Counted from the first letter of the stretch, positions 25,145-35,641 are shown. The stretch: DNA of 64,000 nucleotides from Streptomyces sp. NBC_01216 (GCF_035994945.1 NZ_CP108677.1:1178001-1242000); one strand, 5' to 3'. The notes: generated by a model from the letters alone, not told the origin. Translations and numbers: made by a program.

Positions 25145-25217
25145 GGAGCCGAAGCGAACTCCGCCGCTTCGCGGCTCCGGGCCGAGGATCGCATTCCCGC
25201 CCGGCCTCAAGGCCGGG
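25145..25217 (+). mobile_element. Hairpins at the right end of the IS200-like relic
   Basis: Directly after tnpA come two stem-loops: GGAGCCG...CGGCTCC (25145-25179) and CCCGGCCTCAAGGCCGGG (25200-25217), the latter flanked by ATTCCCG and ATTCCCTGCGAA. Subterminal hairpins of this type are the TnpA recognition structures of IS200/IS605 elements. The matching left-end hairpin is not visible. Confidence 0.65.
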
Positions 25218-25241
25218 ATTCCCTGCGAAGACAGGATGGCG

Positions 25242-26420
<1,179 letters not shown>

Positions 26421-26747
26421 CGACCCACCGTATGCGGGGCGCCGCCCCTCCGGCACGCCCGTGCCGGAGGGGGTGAGTGATCCGGACACGGGCACCGGAG
26501 GCGCCCGCGGCCGGAATCCGTGGCGGAAGGCCCGCTTCGGGAACGGCGGGAACGGCGGGGGCGGTGGGGCGGCGAGGGCCGGGGAGTCCGCAGGGCGGCA
26601 CCGTCACGCCGACACGGACGACCACGCCGGTGGCCGCGTTCCGCCCGCCGGACCCGTTCTCGGAGACCCTGGAGCGGTGTCCCTCCCCCATGTCCCGCAC
26701 CGCGCCGCCCACGCCGCGCGGCCGACCCGTCCCGGAGGTCCCTCCCC
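26421..26747. other. Divergent promoter region between P450 and PL8 lyase, with a 12-bp palindrome
   Basis: No gene is visible in these 327 nt. A perfect inverted repeat CCCCTCCGGCAC-GCCC-GTGCCGGAGGGG (26445-26472) lies 25 nt upstream of the P450 start. It could be an operator, or a barrier between the divergent transcripts. Confidence 0.5.
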
Positions 26748-29183
26748 GTGCACCCCCGCGTCCCCGTCTCCCCACTGTCACGGCGCGCCCTGCTGCGCGC
26801 GGCGCTGAGCGCCGCGGTGCTCGCTCCGGCGACGCTGCCGGGCGCCGTCCCGCCCGCGCACGCCGCCGACGCCTACGGCTCCCTGCGCCGCACCTGGCGC
26901 GAACTGATCCTCGGCACGGGCTTCCCGCCGGCCGCCGCACCCTTCGCTTCGAAACTCTCGGAGCTCGGCGACACGGCCCGCGGCCTGCGCGCCTCGATGG
27001 TCCCGGCAGCCGGTTCCCTGTGGCCCGACCTGCCGTACGCGGACCCCGACCCGGACACCGACGCCGAGTCGTACGCCTTCTCCGGAAACCTGGCCGTCAG
27101 CTACCGGCGGCTGCGTACCCTCGCCGAGGCGTACGCGCAGCCCGGTACCGGCCTCACCGGTGACGCCGACCTGCGGGCGGACCTGCTGGCCGGGCTCGAC
27201 CAGCTGCACGACGAGGCGTACCACGCGGGCCAGGCCCGCTACGGCGACTGGTACGACTGGCAGGTCGGCATCCCGCAGACGCTGCTCGACATCGACGTCC
27301 TGCTGTACGACGCGCTCGGCCCGGCCCGGATCAGCCGGCACTGCGCCGCCGTCGACCGCTTCGTGCCGGACAGCGCCGTCGCCCGCTACAGCGGCACGTC
27401 CACCGCGGCCAACCGGGTCGACCTGTGCCGGGTGTTCGCGCTGCGGGGCGTCGTCGGCGGGTCCGCCGCCAAACTGTCCCTCGCCCGCGACGCGCTCTCG
27501 CCCGTGTTCCCCTATGTCACGGCCGGCGACGGTCTCCACGCCGACGGCAGCTTTGTGCAGCACACCTGCGTCCCTTACGCCGGCGCGTACGGGGCCGTCA
27601 TGCTCGGCGGTCTGTCGCTGCTGCTCGCCCTGCTCAGGGGTTCGGCCTGGGAGGTCACGGACAGCGGACGCCAGGCCGTGTTCGACTCCGTCGAGAAGGC
27701 GTACGCGCCGTTCCTCTTCAACGGCCTGGCGATGGACACGGTGTCGGGGCGCGCGGTCAGCCGCGGAGTGCGGACGTCGGACACGCGCGGTGTCCGGCAG
27801 GACGACCATCTGCGGGGTCACGCGGTCATGGCGTGTGTGGCCCTGCTCGCGCGGAGCGCCTCCGGGGCCGAGAGGGCACGCTGGGAGGGCCTGCTCAAGG
27901 GCTGGATCGCCCGCGACCGGGTCAGTCCGGTGCTGGACAGCCCGGCCCTCGGTGTCGCCGCGCTCGCCCGGCTCAAGAGCGTCGCCGACGGCACGGCCGC
28001 CGCGAGCCCCGAACCGTCCGGGCACCGGCTGTTCCCCGGCATGGACCGCGCGGTGCACCGCCGTCCCGGCTGGGCGGCCGGCCTGTCCATGGCCTCGCAC
28101 CGGATCACGTACTACGAGAACGGCAACGGCGAGAACCTGCGCGGCTGGCACAGCGGTTCGGGAATGCTCTACTGGTGGGGCGACACCTTCGCCAACGACC
28201 AGTACACGGACGACTTCTGGCCGACGGTCGACCCCTACCGGCTGCCCGGCACCACCGCGTCCCGCAAGCCGCTCGCCGACGGAGAGGGGGGCGCCTGGGG
28301 CGCGGCCCGGCCTGACGTGCGCTGGGTCGGGGGGACGACCGACGGGACCTACGCGGCGGTCGGCCAGCACCTGAAGGGCCTGTCCTCCACCCTGCTGGCC
28401 AGGAAGTCCTGGTTCTTCCTGGACGATTGCGTCGTCTGCCTGGGCTCCGGCATCCGGGGCCGTGACGGCACGGGGGTCGAATCGGTCGTCGACAACCGCA
28501 ACCTGGGTGCGGACGGCGTCCACGCCTTCACCGTGGACGGTGCCGTCCAGCCCGCCGAGCCGGGCTGGACCGCCTCCCTCACCGGGGCCCGCTGGGCTCA
28601 TCTCGCCGGACACGCCGGATACGTCTTCCCCGGCGGAGCCGCCTCCCTGAAGGCGCTGCGGGAGACCCGTACGGGACGGTGGTCCGACATCAACCGGGGC
28701 TCCGTGACCGATCCGATCACCCGGAGGTACCTCACGCTCTGGTTCGACCACGGCACCGACCCGACAGGAGCGGCGTACGCCTACCTCCTGATGCCGGGCG
28801 CCGGGCGGGACCGGACGGCGGCCCGCGCCGCCGACACCGGCTGGCTCACCGTCCTCGCCAACACCGCCGAAGGGCAGGGTGTCCGCGTGCCGTCGCTGGG
28901 CTTCACCGGGATCAGCCTGTGGTCCGCGGGCACGGTGGGCGAGGTCACGACGACCGCTCCGGCGTCCGTGCTGATCCGTGAGTCCGGTGCCACGGCCACC
29001 GTCTGCGTCTCGGGTCCGACGCGCGACGGCGCGACGATCGACCTCACCTGGAACCGTCCGGTGTCCTCGGTGACGTCGAGCGACCCGGGCGTCCGGGTGC
29101 GGGGGACGGGCTCCGCGCTCCGGCTGCGCATCGCCCCGGGCGCGCTCGGTGCCACCCACCGGTCGGTGGTCGCCCTGACGTGA
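26748..29183 (+). CDS. Polysaccharide lyase family 8 (hyaluronate/chondroitin/xanthan lyase-like), exported
   Basis: 811 residues. A twin-arginine-like signal (SRRALLRAALSAAVLAPATL) ends AHA-ADA near residue 40. An alpha/alpha toroid domain (~45-380) is followed by beta-sandwich domains (~390-811). Catalytic-region motifs are WYDWQVGIPQTL, DGSFVQHTCVPYAGAYG (His and Tyr) and SGRAVSRG; YYENGNGENLRGWHSGSGM is the hallmark of PL8 enzymes. It cleaves uronic-acid polysaccharides outside the cell by beta-elimination. The GTG start at 26748 has GGAGG 9 nt upstream. The exact polymer is not predictable. Confidence 0.92.
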   Translation: MHPRVPVSPLSRRALLRAALSAAVLAPATLPGAVPPAHAADAYGSLRRTWRELILGTGFPPAAAPFASKLSELGDTARGLRASMVPAAGSLWPDLPYADPDPDTDAESYAFSGNLAVSYRRLRTLAEAYAQPGTGLTGDADLRADLLAGLDQLHDEAYHAGQARYGDWYDWQVGIPQTLLDIDVLLYDALGPARISRHCAAVDRFVPDSAVARYSGTSTAANRVDLCRVFALRGVVGGSAAKLSLARDALSPVFPYVTAGDGLHADGSFVQHTCVPYAGAYGAVMLGGLSLLLALLRGSAWEVTDSGRQAVFDSVEKAYAPFLFNGLAMDTVSGRAVSRGVRTSDTRGVRQDDHLRGHAVMACVALLARSASGAERARWEGLLKGWIARDRVSPVLDSPALGVAALARLKSVADGTAAASPEPSGHRLFPGMDRAVHRRPGWAAGLSMASHRITYYENGNGENLRGWHSGSGMLYWWGDTFANDQYTDDFWPTVDPYRLPGTTASRKPLADGEGGAWGAARPDVRWVGGTTDGTYAAVGQHLKGLSSTLLARKSWFFLDDCVVCLGSGIRGRDGTGVESVVDNRNLGADGVHAFTVDGAVQPAEPGWTASLTGARWAHLAGHAGYVFPGGAASLKALRETRTGRWSDINRGSVTDPITRRYLTLWFDHGTDPTGAAYAYLLMPGAGRDRTAARAADTGWLTVLANTAEGQGVRVPSLGFTGISLWSAGTVGEVTTTAPASVLIRESGATATVCVSGPTRDGATIDLTWNRPVSSVTSSDPGVRVRGTGSALRLRIAPGALGATHRSVVALT

Positions 29184-29225
29184 CGCCCGCCGGGGCGGGC
29201 GCGCGGGGCGTGGGCGCCCGGGCCG

Positions 29226-30143
29226 CTAATCGTCGACGGCGCGGCGGCCCCAGGCGGTCCCCGAGAGGACCAGGACGGCGCCCGCGACGCCGAGCGCGCC
29301 CAGGCGGTCGCCGCCGAGCGCGATACCGGTGGCGGCGGCCCACAGCGGTTCGGTGCCCAGCAGGAGGCTGACGCGGGACGGGGAGGTGCGGCGTACGGAC
29401 CACATCTGCACGAAGAAGGCGACGAGGGTGCAGAACACCGAGAGGAAGAGCAGCCCGGCCCATTCCGCGGGGCCGAAGCCCGCCGCCACCGCCCAGGGGG
29501 CGGCGCCGGTCCCCGGGACGGCGACGAGGAGCGCGAAGACGGCGACGGCGGAGCCGAGCTGGACTGTGGTGAGGGACAGCGAGTCGGCACCCCGAACCGC
29601 CTTGATGCGGGACATGGCGAGGACGTGAACGGTACGGGCGAGGGCCGCGAGGAGCATCAGCAGATCACCGAGGGAGGGTGCGGTGAAACCGCCGCCCTGC
29701 GTCAGCAGTACCACGCCCGCCACCGACAGCGCGGCGGCGGCCAGGAAGGCGCGGGGCGGGCGGACGCGGGTGACGGCGGCCTCGGCGAGCGGGGTGAAGA
29801 TCATGGTGAGGCTGATGATCAGCCCCGCGTTGGTGGCGGAGGTGTGGACGACCCCGTATGTCTCCAGCAGGAAGATGCCGCTGAGGACCAGGCCGAGCAG
29901 ACCCGCGCCGCGCCACTGTGCGGCGGTGAGCGCCCGCAGCCCGCGCCACCCCGCCACGGCGAGCACCGGCAGCACCACGGCGAACCGCAGGACCAGGACC
30001 GCGATCACGGTGTGGCTGGTGGTGATGCCCTTGGCCGCGAGATAGCTGGCGCCCCAGACCACGGCGACGAGGAGGACCGGAAGATCGGTCAGCCAGGCGC
30101 GGCGCGGGGCACCGAGGGGGACGGGAACGGCGGTCGAGGACAT
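29226..30143 (-). CDS. EamA/DMT-family transporter
   Basis: About 305 residues with ten predicted transmembrane helices in two EamA repeats. Examples are LLVAVVWGASYLAAKGITTS at the start and LLFLSVFCTLVAFFVQMWSV in the second half. Members export amino acids or metabolites. The ATG at 30143 is preferred; an in-frame GTG at 30194 would add 17 unconserved residues. It converges on the PL8 lyase gene. Confidence 0.87.
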   Translation of the reverse strand: MSSTAVPVPLGAPRRAWLTDLPVLLVAVVWGASYLAAKGITTSHTVIAVLVLRFAVVLPVLAVAGWRGLRALTAAQWRGAGLLGLVLSGIFLLETYGVVHTSATNAGLIISLTMIFTPLAEAAVTRVRPPRAFLAAAALSVAGVVLLTQGGGFTAPSLGDLLMLLAALARTVHVLAMSRIKAVRGADSLSLTTVQLGSAVAVFALLVAVPGTGAAPWAVAAGFGPAEWAGLLFLSVFCTLVAFFVQMWSVRRTSPSRVSLLLGTEPLWAAATGIALGGDRLGALGVAGAVLVLSGTAWGRRAVDD

Positions 30144-30416
30144 GGCGGCCTGCTCCGACTCGTACGACGGGGTGGAGGCGTCGGCGGCTCGCACGCGGGA
30201 CGATCACCGTACCCGGACGGGCGGATGGTGGCTACACCTTTCCGCCGGGCGGGACCGGAATCCGAGGTGCCGTCGCCGCCACCGGGCCGGCCGGGCGGGT
30301 GACCGGGCGTCCTCGTGACGGGTGGCCGGGCGTGACCTCCGGCCGGGGAGGGGTCCGAGGCCGCCCCCGGCGATCCGGCCCGGCGGGGGGCGGCCCGAGC
30401 TGTCTCGCGTCCGGGA

Positions 30417-31028
30417 TCAGTAGTCGCCGTACGAGGGCCGACCCGCGAGCGCGTACGTGTGGATGCCGACCCCCGCGCCCGTGGTACTCGCCTCGATGTG
30501 CCGGAAGGCGGTGGGACGGGCACCGTCGGCGAAGAGACGACGGCCCTTCCCGAGGACGACGGGGAAGACGAGCAGGTGCAGCGTGTCGATCAGGTCGTGC
30601 TCCATGAGGGACCGGGCGAGGCCACCACTGCCGTGCATCTGGATCTCGCCGTCGGTGCGCTCCTTGAGCGTGGCGACCTCCTTGGCCACGTCGCCGCCGA
30701 GGAGGGTGCTGCCCGCCCAGTCGGCGGTGTCGAGTGTGTTCGAGGCGACGTACTTGGGGAGGGTGTTGAGTTTGCCGGCGACCGGGTCCGCGGGGTCGGT
30801 CTGCTTCGGCCAGTAGCTCGCGAAGATCTCGTAGGTGCGCCGGCCGAGGAGGAACGCCGTGGGCCGCTCGAACACCTCGGACACGAAGCGGCCGAAGTCC
30901 TCGTCCCCGTACGGCACGGACCAGCCACCCAGGTCGAAGCCGTCGCTGGGGTCCTCCTGTGAGCCCCCGGGGGCCTGGCAGACGCCGTCGAGCGTGAGGA
31001 ACTGGGTGAGGCTGAGCGTGGCGGCCAT
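30417..31028 (-). CDS. Dihydrofolate-reductase-fold protein (RibD C-terminal family)
   Basis: 203 residues. RibD_C/DHFR-like motifs: LDGVCQAPGG near the start, AFLLGRRTYEIFASYWP, YVASNTL, IQMHGSGGLARSLMEHDLID and LLVFPVVLGKGRRLF. These small NADPH-binding reductases (YwjB-like) have no firmly known substrate; true folate reduction is unlikely. Monocistronic, minus strand. Confidence 0.88.
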   Translation of the reverse strand: MAATLSLTQFLTLDGVCQAPGGSQEDPSDGFDLGGWSVPYGDEDFGRFVSEVFERPTAFLLGRRTYEIFASYWPKQTDPADPVAGKLNTLPKYVASNTLDTADWAGSTLLGGDVAKEVATLKERTDGEIQMHGSGGLARSLMEHDLIDTLHLLVFPVVLGKGRRLFADGARPTAFRHIEASTTGAGVGIHTYALAGRPSYGDY

Positions 31029-31154
31029 GACGACTTCCTCTCGGTTTGTCCGGGAATACCGGGTCCATGGTGTCTCAGATGCTCTGACTCCACCGCCCGG
31101 CGGAACTCATCGGAGTCACCTCGGATGCCGTGCGCCGCCGCCCCGGCCCCCGGC

Positions 31155-31190
31155 CCCGCCCGTCCTCACCGGCCGGAGAGGACGGGCGGG
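31155..31190 (-). terminator. Hairpin downstream of allantoicase
   Basis: CCCGCCCGTCCTC (31155-31167) pairs perfectly with GAGGACGGGCGGG (31178-31190), 69 nt after the alc stop. There is no T run, as is common for Streptomyces terminators. Confidence 0.6.
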
Positions 31191-31258
31191 AGAGATACGC
31201 GGGAGGCGTACCGGTGCTGTCGGGCCGGTGCGCCCCCCGCGTGCCGAGCGGGGTGTCG

Positions 31259-32374
31259 TCACCCGCCCAGTTCCTGATGGCGGGCGGTCAGCCGCGCCGA
31301 ACCCGCTTCGGTCAGGGAGCCGAAGAGGCGGAGGCGGGAGATTCCGCCGTCGGGGTAGATGTCGACCCGGACCCGCGAGCCGACCGCCGGGGTGTCCAGC
31401 ACGAAGCGGTGGTCGGTGTCGGGCTGGAGGCGGGTCCGGGGCAGGATCTCGGTCCACTCCTCGGAGCCTTCGGCCGCGACGGACAGGGCCGCCCAGCCGG
31501 CGCTGTTGCCCTTGAGATAGGCGGTGTCGATCTCGACGGCGCGGATCTCGGCCTGGGCGACCAGGCTGTAGCGGATCCAGTCGTTGCCCCGGTCGCGGCG
31601 CCGCCGGGTCTCCCAGCCGTCGTCCATCTTGCGGGAACGGCCGGGCTGGATGGTGTTGGTCGCGGGCGAGTAGAACCGGTCCGAGGCGTCCTCGACCTGG
31701 CCGCCGTTGACCAGCGCGGCGAGGTCGAAGGTGCCGAGGACACCGAGCCATCTGGGGTCCGGGGCCACCTCGCCGTGGACACGCAGCCGCGCGATGCCGC
31801 CGTCCGGGTGCTGGTTGACCCTGAGGTGGGTGAAGCGCCGCTCGACGTCCACGACGAAGCCGTTCGCCGCGTGACCGCCGATCGCGGTGCGCGGCACGAG
31901 AGTCGTCCATGTGACGTCCCCGGCGAGGAGTTCCTCCGGGGAGGGGACGCCCGGGACGGACGCCGCCTCGACCGAGACGGCCTGGGGGTAGTTGCCGCGG
32001 AAGTGCGCGGTGTCGACGACGACGCCGCGGACGACTCCGGGCGCTCCGAGGCGTACCAGGGCCCAGTCGTGGTCCTCGGCGGTGGGGTGCGGCTCCCGGG
32101 CGGAGACGCCACGGCGGCGGCGGGTCTCCCAGCCGTCCATGATCTTGCCTTTGTGGCCGAAGTGCTCCGGGTCGAACTCCGCGGCCTCCGGCTTGAGCAT
32201 GTTCTCGCGCTCGGCGAAGAACTCGTCGTTCGCGGCGATCACGCCGGCGCCGAGCCGCCGGTCGGCGAGGTCGGCGTAGCGGGTGAAGGGGAAGTCCGCG
32301 GTGCGGTAGTCGGCGTACGGGTCGCCGCCGCGGTAGGGGCTGGCGTCGCCGGTGAAGGAGGGTATGCCGGTCAC
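31259..32374 (-). CDS. alc: Allantoicase
   Basis: 371 residues made of two jelly-roll allantoicase domains. The signature MDGWETRRRRG occurs in the first (residue ~79) and MDDGWETRRRRD in the second (~250); each has a matching VDTAHFRGNYP / IDTAYLKGN strand and a R-x-x-HPDGGIARLR / IYPDGGISRLR end. The enzyme splits allantoate to ureidoglycolate and urea. It starts 3 nt after the allantoinase stop, with AAAGGA inside the allB end, so allB and alc form an operon behind the AllR-type boxes. A downstream ureidoglycolate-cleaving enzyme is not in this window. Confidence 0.95.
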   Translation of the reverse strand: MTGIPSFTGDASPYRGGDPYADYRTADFPFTRYADLADRRLGAGVIAANDEFFAERENMLKPEAAEFDPEHFGHKGKIMDGWETRRRRGVSAREPHPTAEDHDWALVRLGAPGVVRGVVVDTAHFRGNYPQAVSVEAASVPGVPSPEELLAGDVTWTTLVPRTAIGGHAANGFVVDVERRFTHLRVNQHPDGGIARLRVHGEVAPDPRWLGVLGTFDLAALVNGGQVEDASDRFYSPATNTIQPGRSRKMDDGWETRRRRDRGNDWIRYSLVAQAEIRAVEIDTAYLKGNSAGWAALSVAAEGSEEWTEILPRTRLQPDTDHRFVLDTPAVGSRVRVDIYPDGGISRLRLFGSLTEAGSARLTARHQELGG

Positions 32375-32377
32375 GGG

Positions 32378-33712
32378 TCAGTCGTTCCTTTCGAGGAGGC
32401 GGCCGGAGGGCTCTGCGAGGGTGCCGTCGACGGCGACGCGCGCGCCGCGCAGCCAGGTCGAGCGCACCACTCCGTGCAGGGTCCGGCCGGCGTAGGCGGT
32501 GACCCGGTTGCGGTGTTCCAGCTCGGCGGGGTCCACGGTGAAGGTCGCGTCGGGGTCGACGACGGCGAAGTCCGCGTCCCGGCCGGCCTCGATCGCGCCC
32601 TTGCGGTCCAGCCCGGCGAGCCGGGCCGGGCCTTCGGACATCCAGCGGGCGACGTCCTCCAGGCCGTGGCCGCGGCGGCGGGCCTCGGTCCAGATGGCGG
32701 GCAGGCCGAGCTGGAGGGAGGAGATCCCGCCCCAGGCGGACGCGAAGTCGGACGTCTTGAGGTCGGCCGTGGAGGGCGAGTGGTCGGAGACGACGCAGTC
32801 GATCGTGCCGTCGGCCAGGCCCTGCCACAGGGCGTCCTGGTTGGCCGCCTCGCGGATCGGCGGGCAGCACTTGAACTCGGTGGCGCCGTCGGGGACCTCC
32901 TCGGCCGTGAGGGTGAGGAAGTGGGGGCAGGACTCGACGGTGACGGAGAGCCCCTCGGCCTTGGCGGCGGCGATCATCGGCAGCGCGTCCGACGAGGACA
33001 GGTGCAGGACGTGGACCCGGGCGTCGAGGCGGCGGGCCTGGTCGATGAGGTTGCCGATGGCGGTGTTCTCGGCGCCCCGGGGCCGGGAAGCGAGGAAGTC
33101 GGAGTACCGGCCGCCGCTCTTCTGCGGGGCGGCGGCCAGGTGGTGCGGGTCCTCGGCGTGCACGATCATCAGCCCGCCGAAGCCGGCGATCTCGGCGAGG
33201 GAGTTCGCCAGCCGCTCCTGGTCGAGTTCGGGGAACTCCTCCACGCCGGACGGCGACAGGAAGCACTTGAAGCCGAAGACCCCGGCGTCGTGGAGGGGGC
33301 GCAGGTCCTTCACGTTGTCGGGCAGCGCGCCGCCCCAGAAGCCGACGTCGATGTGGACCTTGGACCGGGCGACCTCCTGCTTGGTCCGCAGGTGCTCGAC
33401 GGTGGTGGTCGGGGGGAGGGAGTTGAGCGGCATGTCGAGGAGGGTCGTGATGCCGCCGGCCGCGGCGGCGCGGGTGGCGGTCCAGAAGCCCTCCCACTCG
33501 GTGCGGCCGGGGTCGTTCACGTGCACGTGCGTGTCGACGAGCCCGGGGAGCACGACGTCGTCGCCGACGTCCTCGAGCCGGGTGCCGGCCGGCACCTCGG
33601 CGTCGTGCGGCAGCACCGCGGCGATGGTTCCGCCGGAGACGGCGATCGACGCGGGGCGTGCCCCCTCGGGGGTGATGACGCGTGTCGAGCGCAGTACCAG
33701 GTTGACGTCCAC
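32378..33712 (-). CDS. allB: Allantoinase
   Basis: 444 residues (E. coli AllB has 453). Dinuclear metal site: H62 and H64 ([11 protein letters not shown]), carboxylated K149 (FGFKCFL), H185 (VHAED), H237 (VLHLSS), D310 (SDHSPS). It opens allantoin to allantoate in the cytoplasm. The GTG at 33712 is chosen because the conserved N-terminus starts [12 protein letters not shown] and an AAGGGG lies upstream; the longer reading from 33733 is less likely. It is divergent from the IclR regulator gene; regulatory boxes of two kinds lie between them. Confidence 0.95.
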   Translation of the reverse strand: MDVNLVLRSTRVITPEGARPASIAVSGGTIAAVLPHDAEVPAGTRLEDVGDDVVLPGLVDTHVHVNDPGRTEWEGFWTATRAAAAGGITTLLDMPLNSLPPTTTVEHLRTKQEVARSKVHIDVGFWGGALPDNVKDLRPLHDAGVFGFKCFLSPSGVEEFPELDQERLANSLAEIAGFGGLMIVHAEDPHHLAAAPQKSGGRYSDFLASRPRGAENTAIGNLIDQARRLDARVHVLHLSSSDALPMIAAAKAEGLSVTVESCPHFLTLTAEEVPDGATEFKCCPPIREAANQDALWQGLADGTIDCVVSDHSPSTADLKTSDFASAWGGISSLQLGLPAIWTEARRRGHGLEDVARWMSEGPARLAGLDRKGAIEAGRDADFAVVDPDATFTVDPAELEHRNRVTAYAGRTLHGVVRSTWLRGARVAVDGTLAEPSGRLLERND

Positions 33713-33744
33713 CCGTACCCCTTCTTCTTCCACCCAGCAGAAAA

Positions 33745-33761
33745 TTCAACGAACTGTTGAA
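33745..33761. promoter_or_regulatory. TTCAAC-N5-GTTGAA palindrome upstream of allB
   Basis: A perfect palindrome TTCAAC-GAACT-GTTGAA, 33 nt before the allB start. Three relatives occur upstream of the OHCU operon, malate synthase and catalase. No convincing -10 follows here, so this copy may act within the leader or at a second promoter. Confidence 0.65.
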
Positions 33762-33848
33762 GGAGTCTTCACTCAGGACGACATGCCGTCAAGGGCACAC
33801 TCCCAGGATGGCCCGACCCCGGCCGGACGCGACCGGACTCCTTGGATG

Positions 33849-33886
33849 TTTCCATGAAGTGGAATATATTTTTCGTAAGGTAGAAC
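33849..33886. promoter_or_regulatory. Paired AllR-type boxes in the allB-allR divergent region
   Basis: Box 1 is TTTCCA-TGAAG-TGGAAT (33849-33865) and box 2 TTTTCG-TAAGG-TAGAAC (33870-33886), 21 bp apart. Between them is an AT-rich AATATATTTTT that contains a TATATT -10-like hexamer for allB (minus strand). The same 21-bp pairing occurs at gcl, hyi and malate synthase. Confidence 0.7.
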
Positions 33887-34047
33887 GTAGCTCCGCACAT
33901 GCGGCCCGGAGCCGGACACCTCCGGGTGGCCGCCGACGCCGGACAAACACCCCCTGACCGGCCCGGACAGCGGGCCCGTGGCCGTGTGTCCCACGGGACC
34001 GCCCGGTAGGCTGCAGCCTTGCCCGCCCGCCTCGAAAGGACCTCGAC

Positions 34048-34857
34048 GTGCCGACGTCCAGCGCCAGCGCCACCGACTCCGCCAAGCCCGCTGCCGCGAG
34101 CGGCGGCGTCCAGTCCCTTGAGCGTGCCTTCGATCTCCTGGAGCGGATGGCCGACGCCGGCGGCGAGGTCGGACTGAGCGAGCTCTCCGCCAGCAGCGGG
34201 CTGCCGCTGCCCACCATCCACCGGCTGATGCGGACCCTGGTGGCCTGCGGCTACGTGCGCCAGCAGCCCAACCGCAGGTACGCGCTGGGCCCCCGGCTCA
34301 TCCGGCTCGGGGAGTCCGCCTCCCGGCTGCTCGGGACCTGGGCCCGCCCCTACCTGGCGCGGCTCGTCGAGGAGACGGGCGAGACCGCGAACATGGCGTT
34401 GCTCGACGGCGACGAGATCGTCTACGTCGCCCAGGTGCCGTCCAAGCATTCGATGCGCATGTTCACCGAGGTCGGGCGGCGCGTGCTGCCCCACTCGACG
34501 GGCGTGGGCAAGGCGCTGCTCGCGCACACCCCGGCGGACGAGGTCCGCGCGCTGCTGGCCCGCACGGGCATGCCGGCCGCGACGGACAAGACGATCACCA
34601 CGCCGGAGGGATTCCTGGACGCGCTGGCCGTCGTACGCGACGCCGGGTACGCGGTCGACGACAACGAGCAGGAGATCGGGGTCCGGTGCCTCGCGGTGTC
34701 GGTGCCCGATTCCCCGACGGCGGCGGCGATCTCCATCTCCGGGCCGGCGGGCCGGGTGACGGAGGCGGCGACGGAGAAGATCGTCCCCCTCCTCCTGGAG
34801 GTCGCGCGGGAACTGTCGACGGCGCTCGCGAACCCCGCGGGCAACGGCCAGGTCTGA
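34048..34857 (+). CDS. allR: IclR-family repressor of allantoin/glyoxylate genes
   Basis: 269 residues. The IclR winged helix is at ~22-85 (VGLSELSASSGLPLPTIHRL is the HTH), then a GAF-like effector domain with LGTWARPYLARLVEETGETA, VGRRVLPHSTGVGKALLAH and EIGVRCLAVSVPDSPTAAA. Known biology: the orthologous AllR of Streptomyces coelicolor represses allantoin and glyoxylate genes and is released by pathway intermediates. Position (divergent from allB) and the paired boxes at four promoters in this window fit that role. A ~20-residue Ser/Ala-rich N-terminus is atypical but common in Streptomyces. Confidence 0.92.
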   Translation: MPTSSASATDSAKPAAASGGVQSLERAFDLLERMADAGGEVGLSELSASSGLPLPTIHRLMRTLVACGYVRQQPNRRYALGPRLIRLGESASRLLGTWARPYLARLVEETGETANMALLDGDEIVYVAQVPSKHSMRMFTEVGRRVLPHSTGVGKALLAHTPADEVRALLARTGMPAATDKTITTPEGFLDALAVVRDAGYAVDDNEQEIGVRCLAVSVPDSPTAAAISISGPAGRVTEAATEKIVPLLLEVARELSTALANPAGNGQV

Positions 34858-34858
34858 G

Positions 34859-34899
34859 CTGAGAGCCTGTCGGCCGAAGGCCACCCGACGGGCTTCGAG
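34859..34899 (-). repeat. Dispersed 3'-end palindrome, copy 6
   Basis: Begins 2 nt after the allR stop codon. Left arm CTGAGAGCCTGTCGG is intact; the right arm CCGACGGGCTTCGAG carries mismatches. The loop is the reverse complement of GGCCTTCGG. Confidence 0.85.
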
Positions 34900-34960
34900 G
34901 ACCGCCCCGCCCGCCCCGCCCGGGACGGCGGGCGGGGAACGGCCGCCCCGGGCGGGCCCG

Positions 34961-35641
34961 TCAGGCCGCCGCCGGCGCCGACAGCCGGCCGTCGCGGACC
35001 AGCACCGTCCGGTCCGTGCGGTCCAGGTGCGCACGGTCGTGGGTCACCAGGACCGTCGCCGTCCCCCGGCGCGCGGTCAGCGCCACCAGCAGGTCGACGA
35101 CCGCCGCGCCCCGCTCGTGGTCCAACGCACTGGTCGGCTCGTCGACGAGCAGGACGGCCGGCTGGTTCATGAGGGCACGGGCGATGTTGACGCGCTGGCG
35201 CTGACCGCCCGAGAGCTGGTGGGGGCGGCGGCCCGCCAGGTCCGCGAGCCCGACCGCGTCGAGCAGCTCCCGGGCCCGCTCCCGCGCCGCCTGCGGACGG
35301 CCGCCCGAGAGGTGGGCCATGACCTGGAGCTGTTCCAGCGCCGTCAGCGAGGGCAGCAGGTTCGGCTGCTGGAAGACGATCCCGATCCGCTCCCGCCGCA
35401 GCGCCGCCCTGGCCCCGGGGGCCAGCGTCCCCGTGTCCGTCCCGGCCACGACCACCCGCCCCCGGTCCGGCGCCACGAGCGTCGCCGCGACCGCGAGCAG
35501 ACTGGACTTGCCGGAACCGGAGGGCCCCACGACCGCCGTGACGCTGCCGGCCGGCACCTCGAGGCCCACGGAGTCGAGGGCGGTCAGCCGCCCGTCTCCG
35601 TCCGGGTAGGTCAGCGTCACGTCTTCGAGGATCAGGCTCAT
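34961..35641 (-). CDS. ABC transporter ATP-binding protein (MacB/LolD type)
   Basis: 226 residues. Walker A GPSGSGKS, Q-loop VFQQPNLLPSLT, signature LSGGQRQR, Walker B VLLVDEPTSALD, H-loop VTHDRAHLDR. The family pairs with FtsX-like permeases to export or sense peptides and lipids. Its ATG overlaps the permease stop (ATGA). It is transcribed away from the neighbouring two-component system, which is a common arrangement for stress or antibiotic-responsive exporters. Confidence 0.92.
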   Translation of the reverse strand: MSLILEDVTLTYPDGDGRLTALDSVGLEVPAGSVTAVVGPSGSGKSSLLAVAATLVAPDRGRVVVAGTDTGTLAPGARAALRRERIGIVFQQPNLLPSLTALEQLQVMAHLSGGRPQAARERARELLDAVGLADLAGRRPHQLSGGQRQRVNIARALMNQPAVLLVDEPTSALDHERGAAVVDLLVALTARRGTATVLVTHDRAHLDRTDRTVLVRDGRLSAPAAA

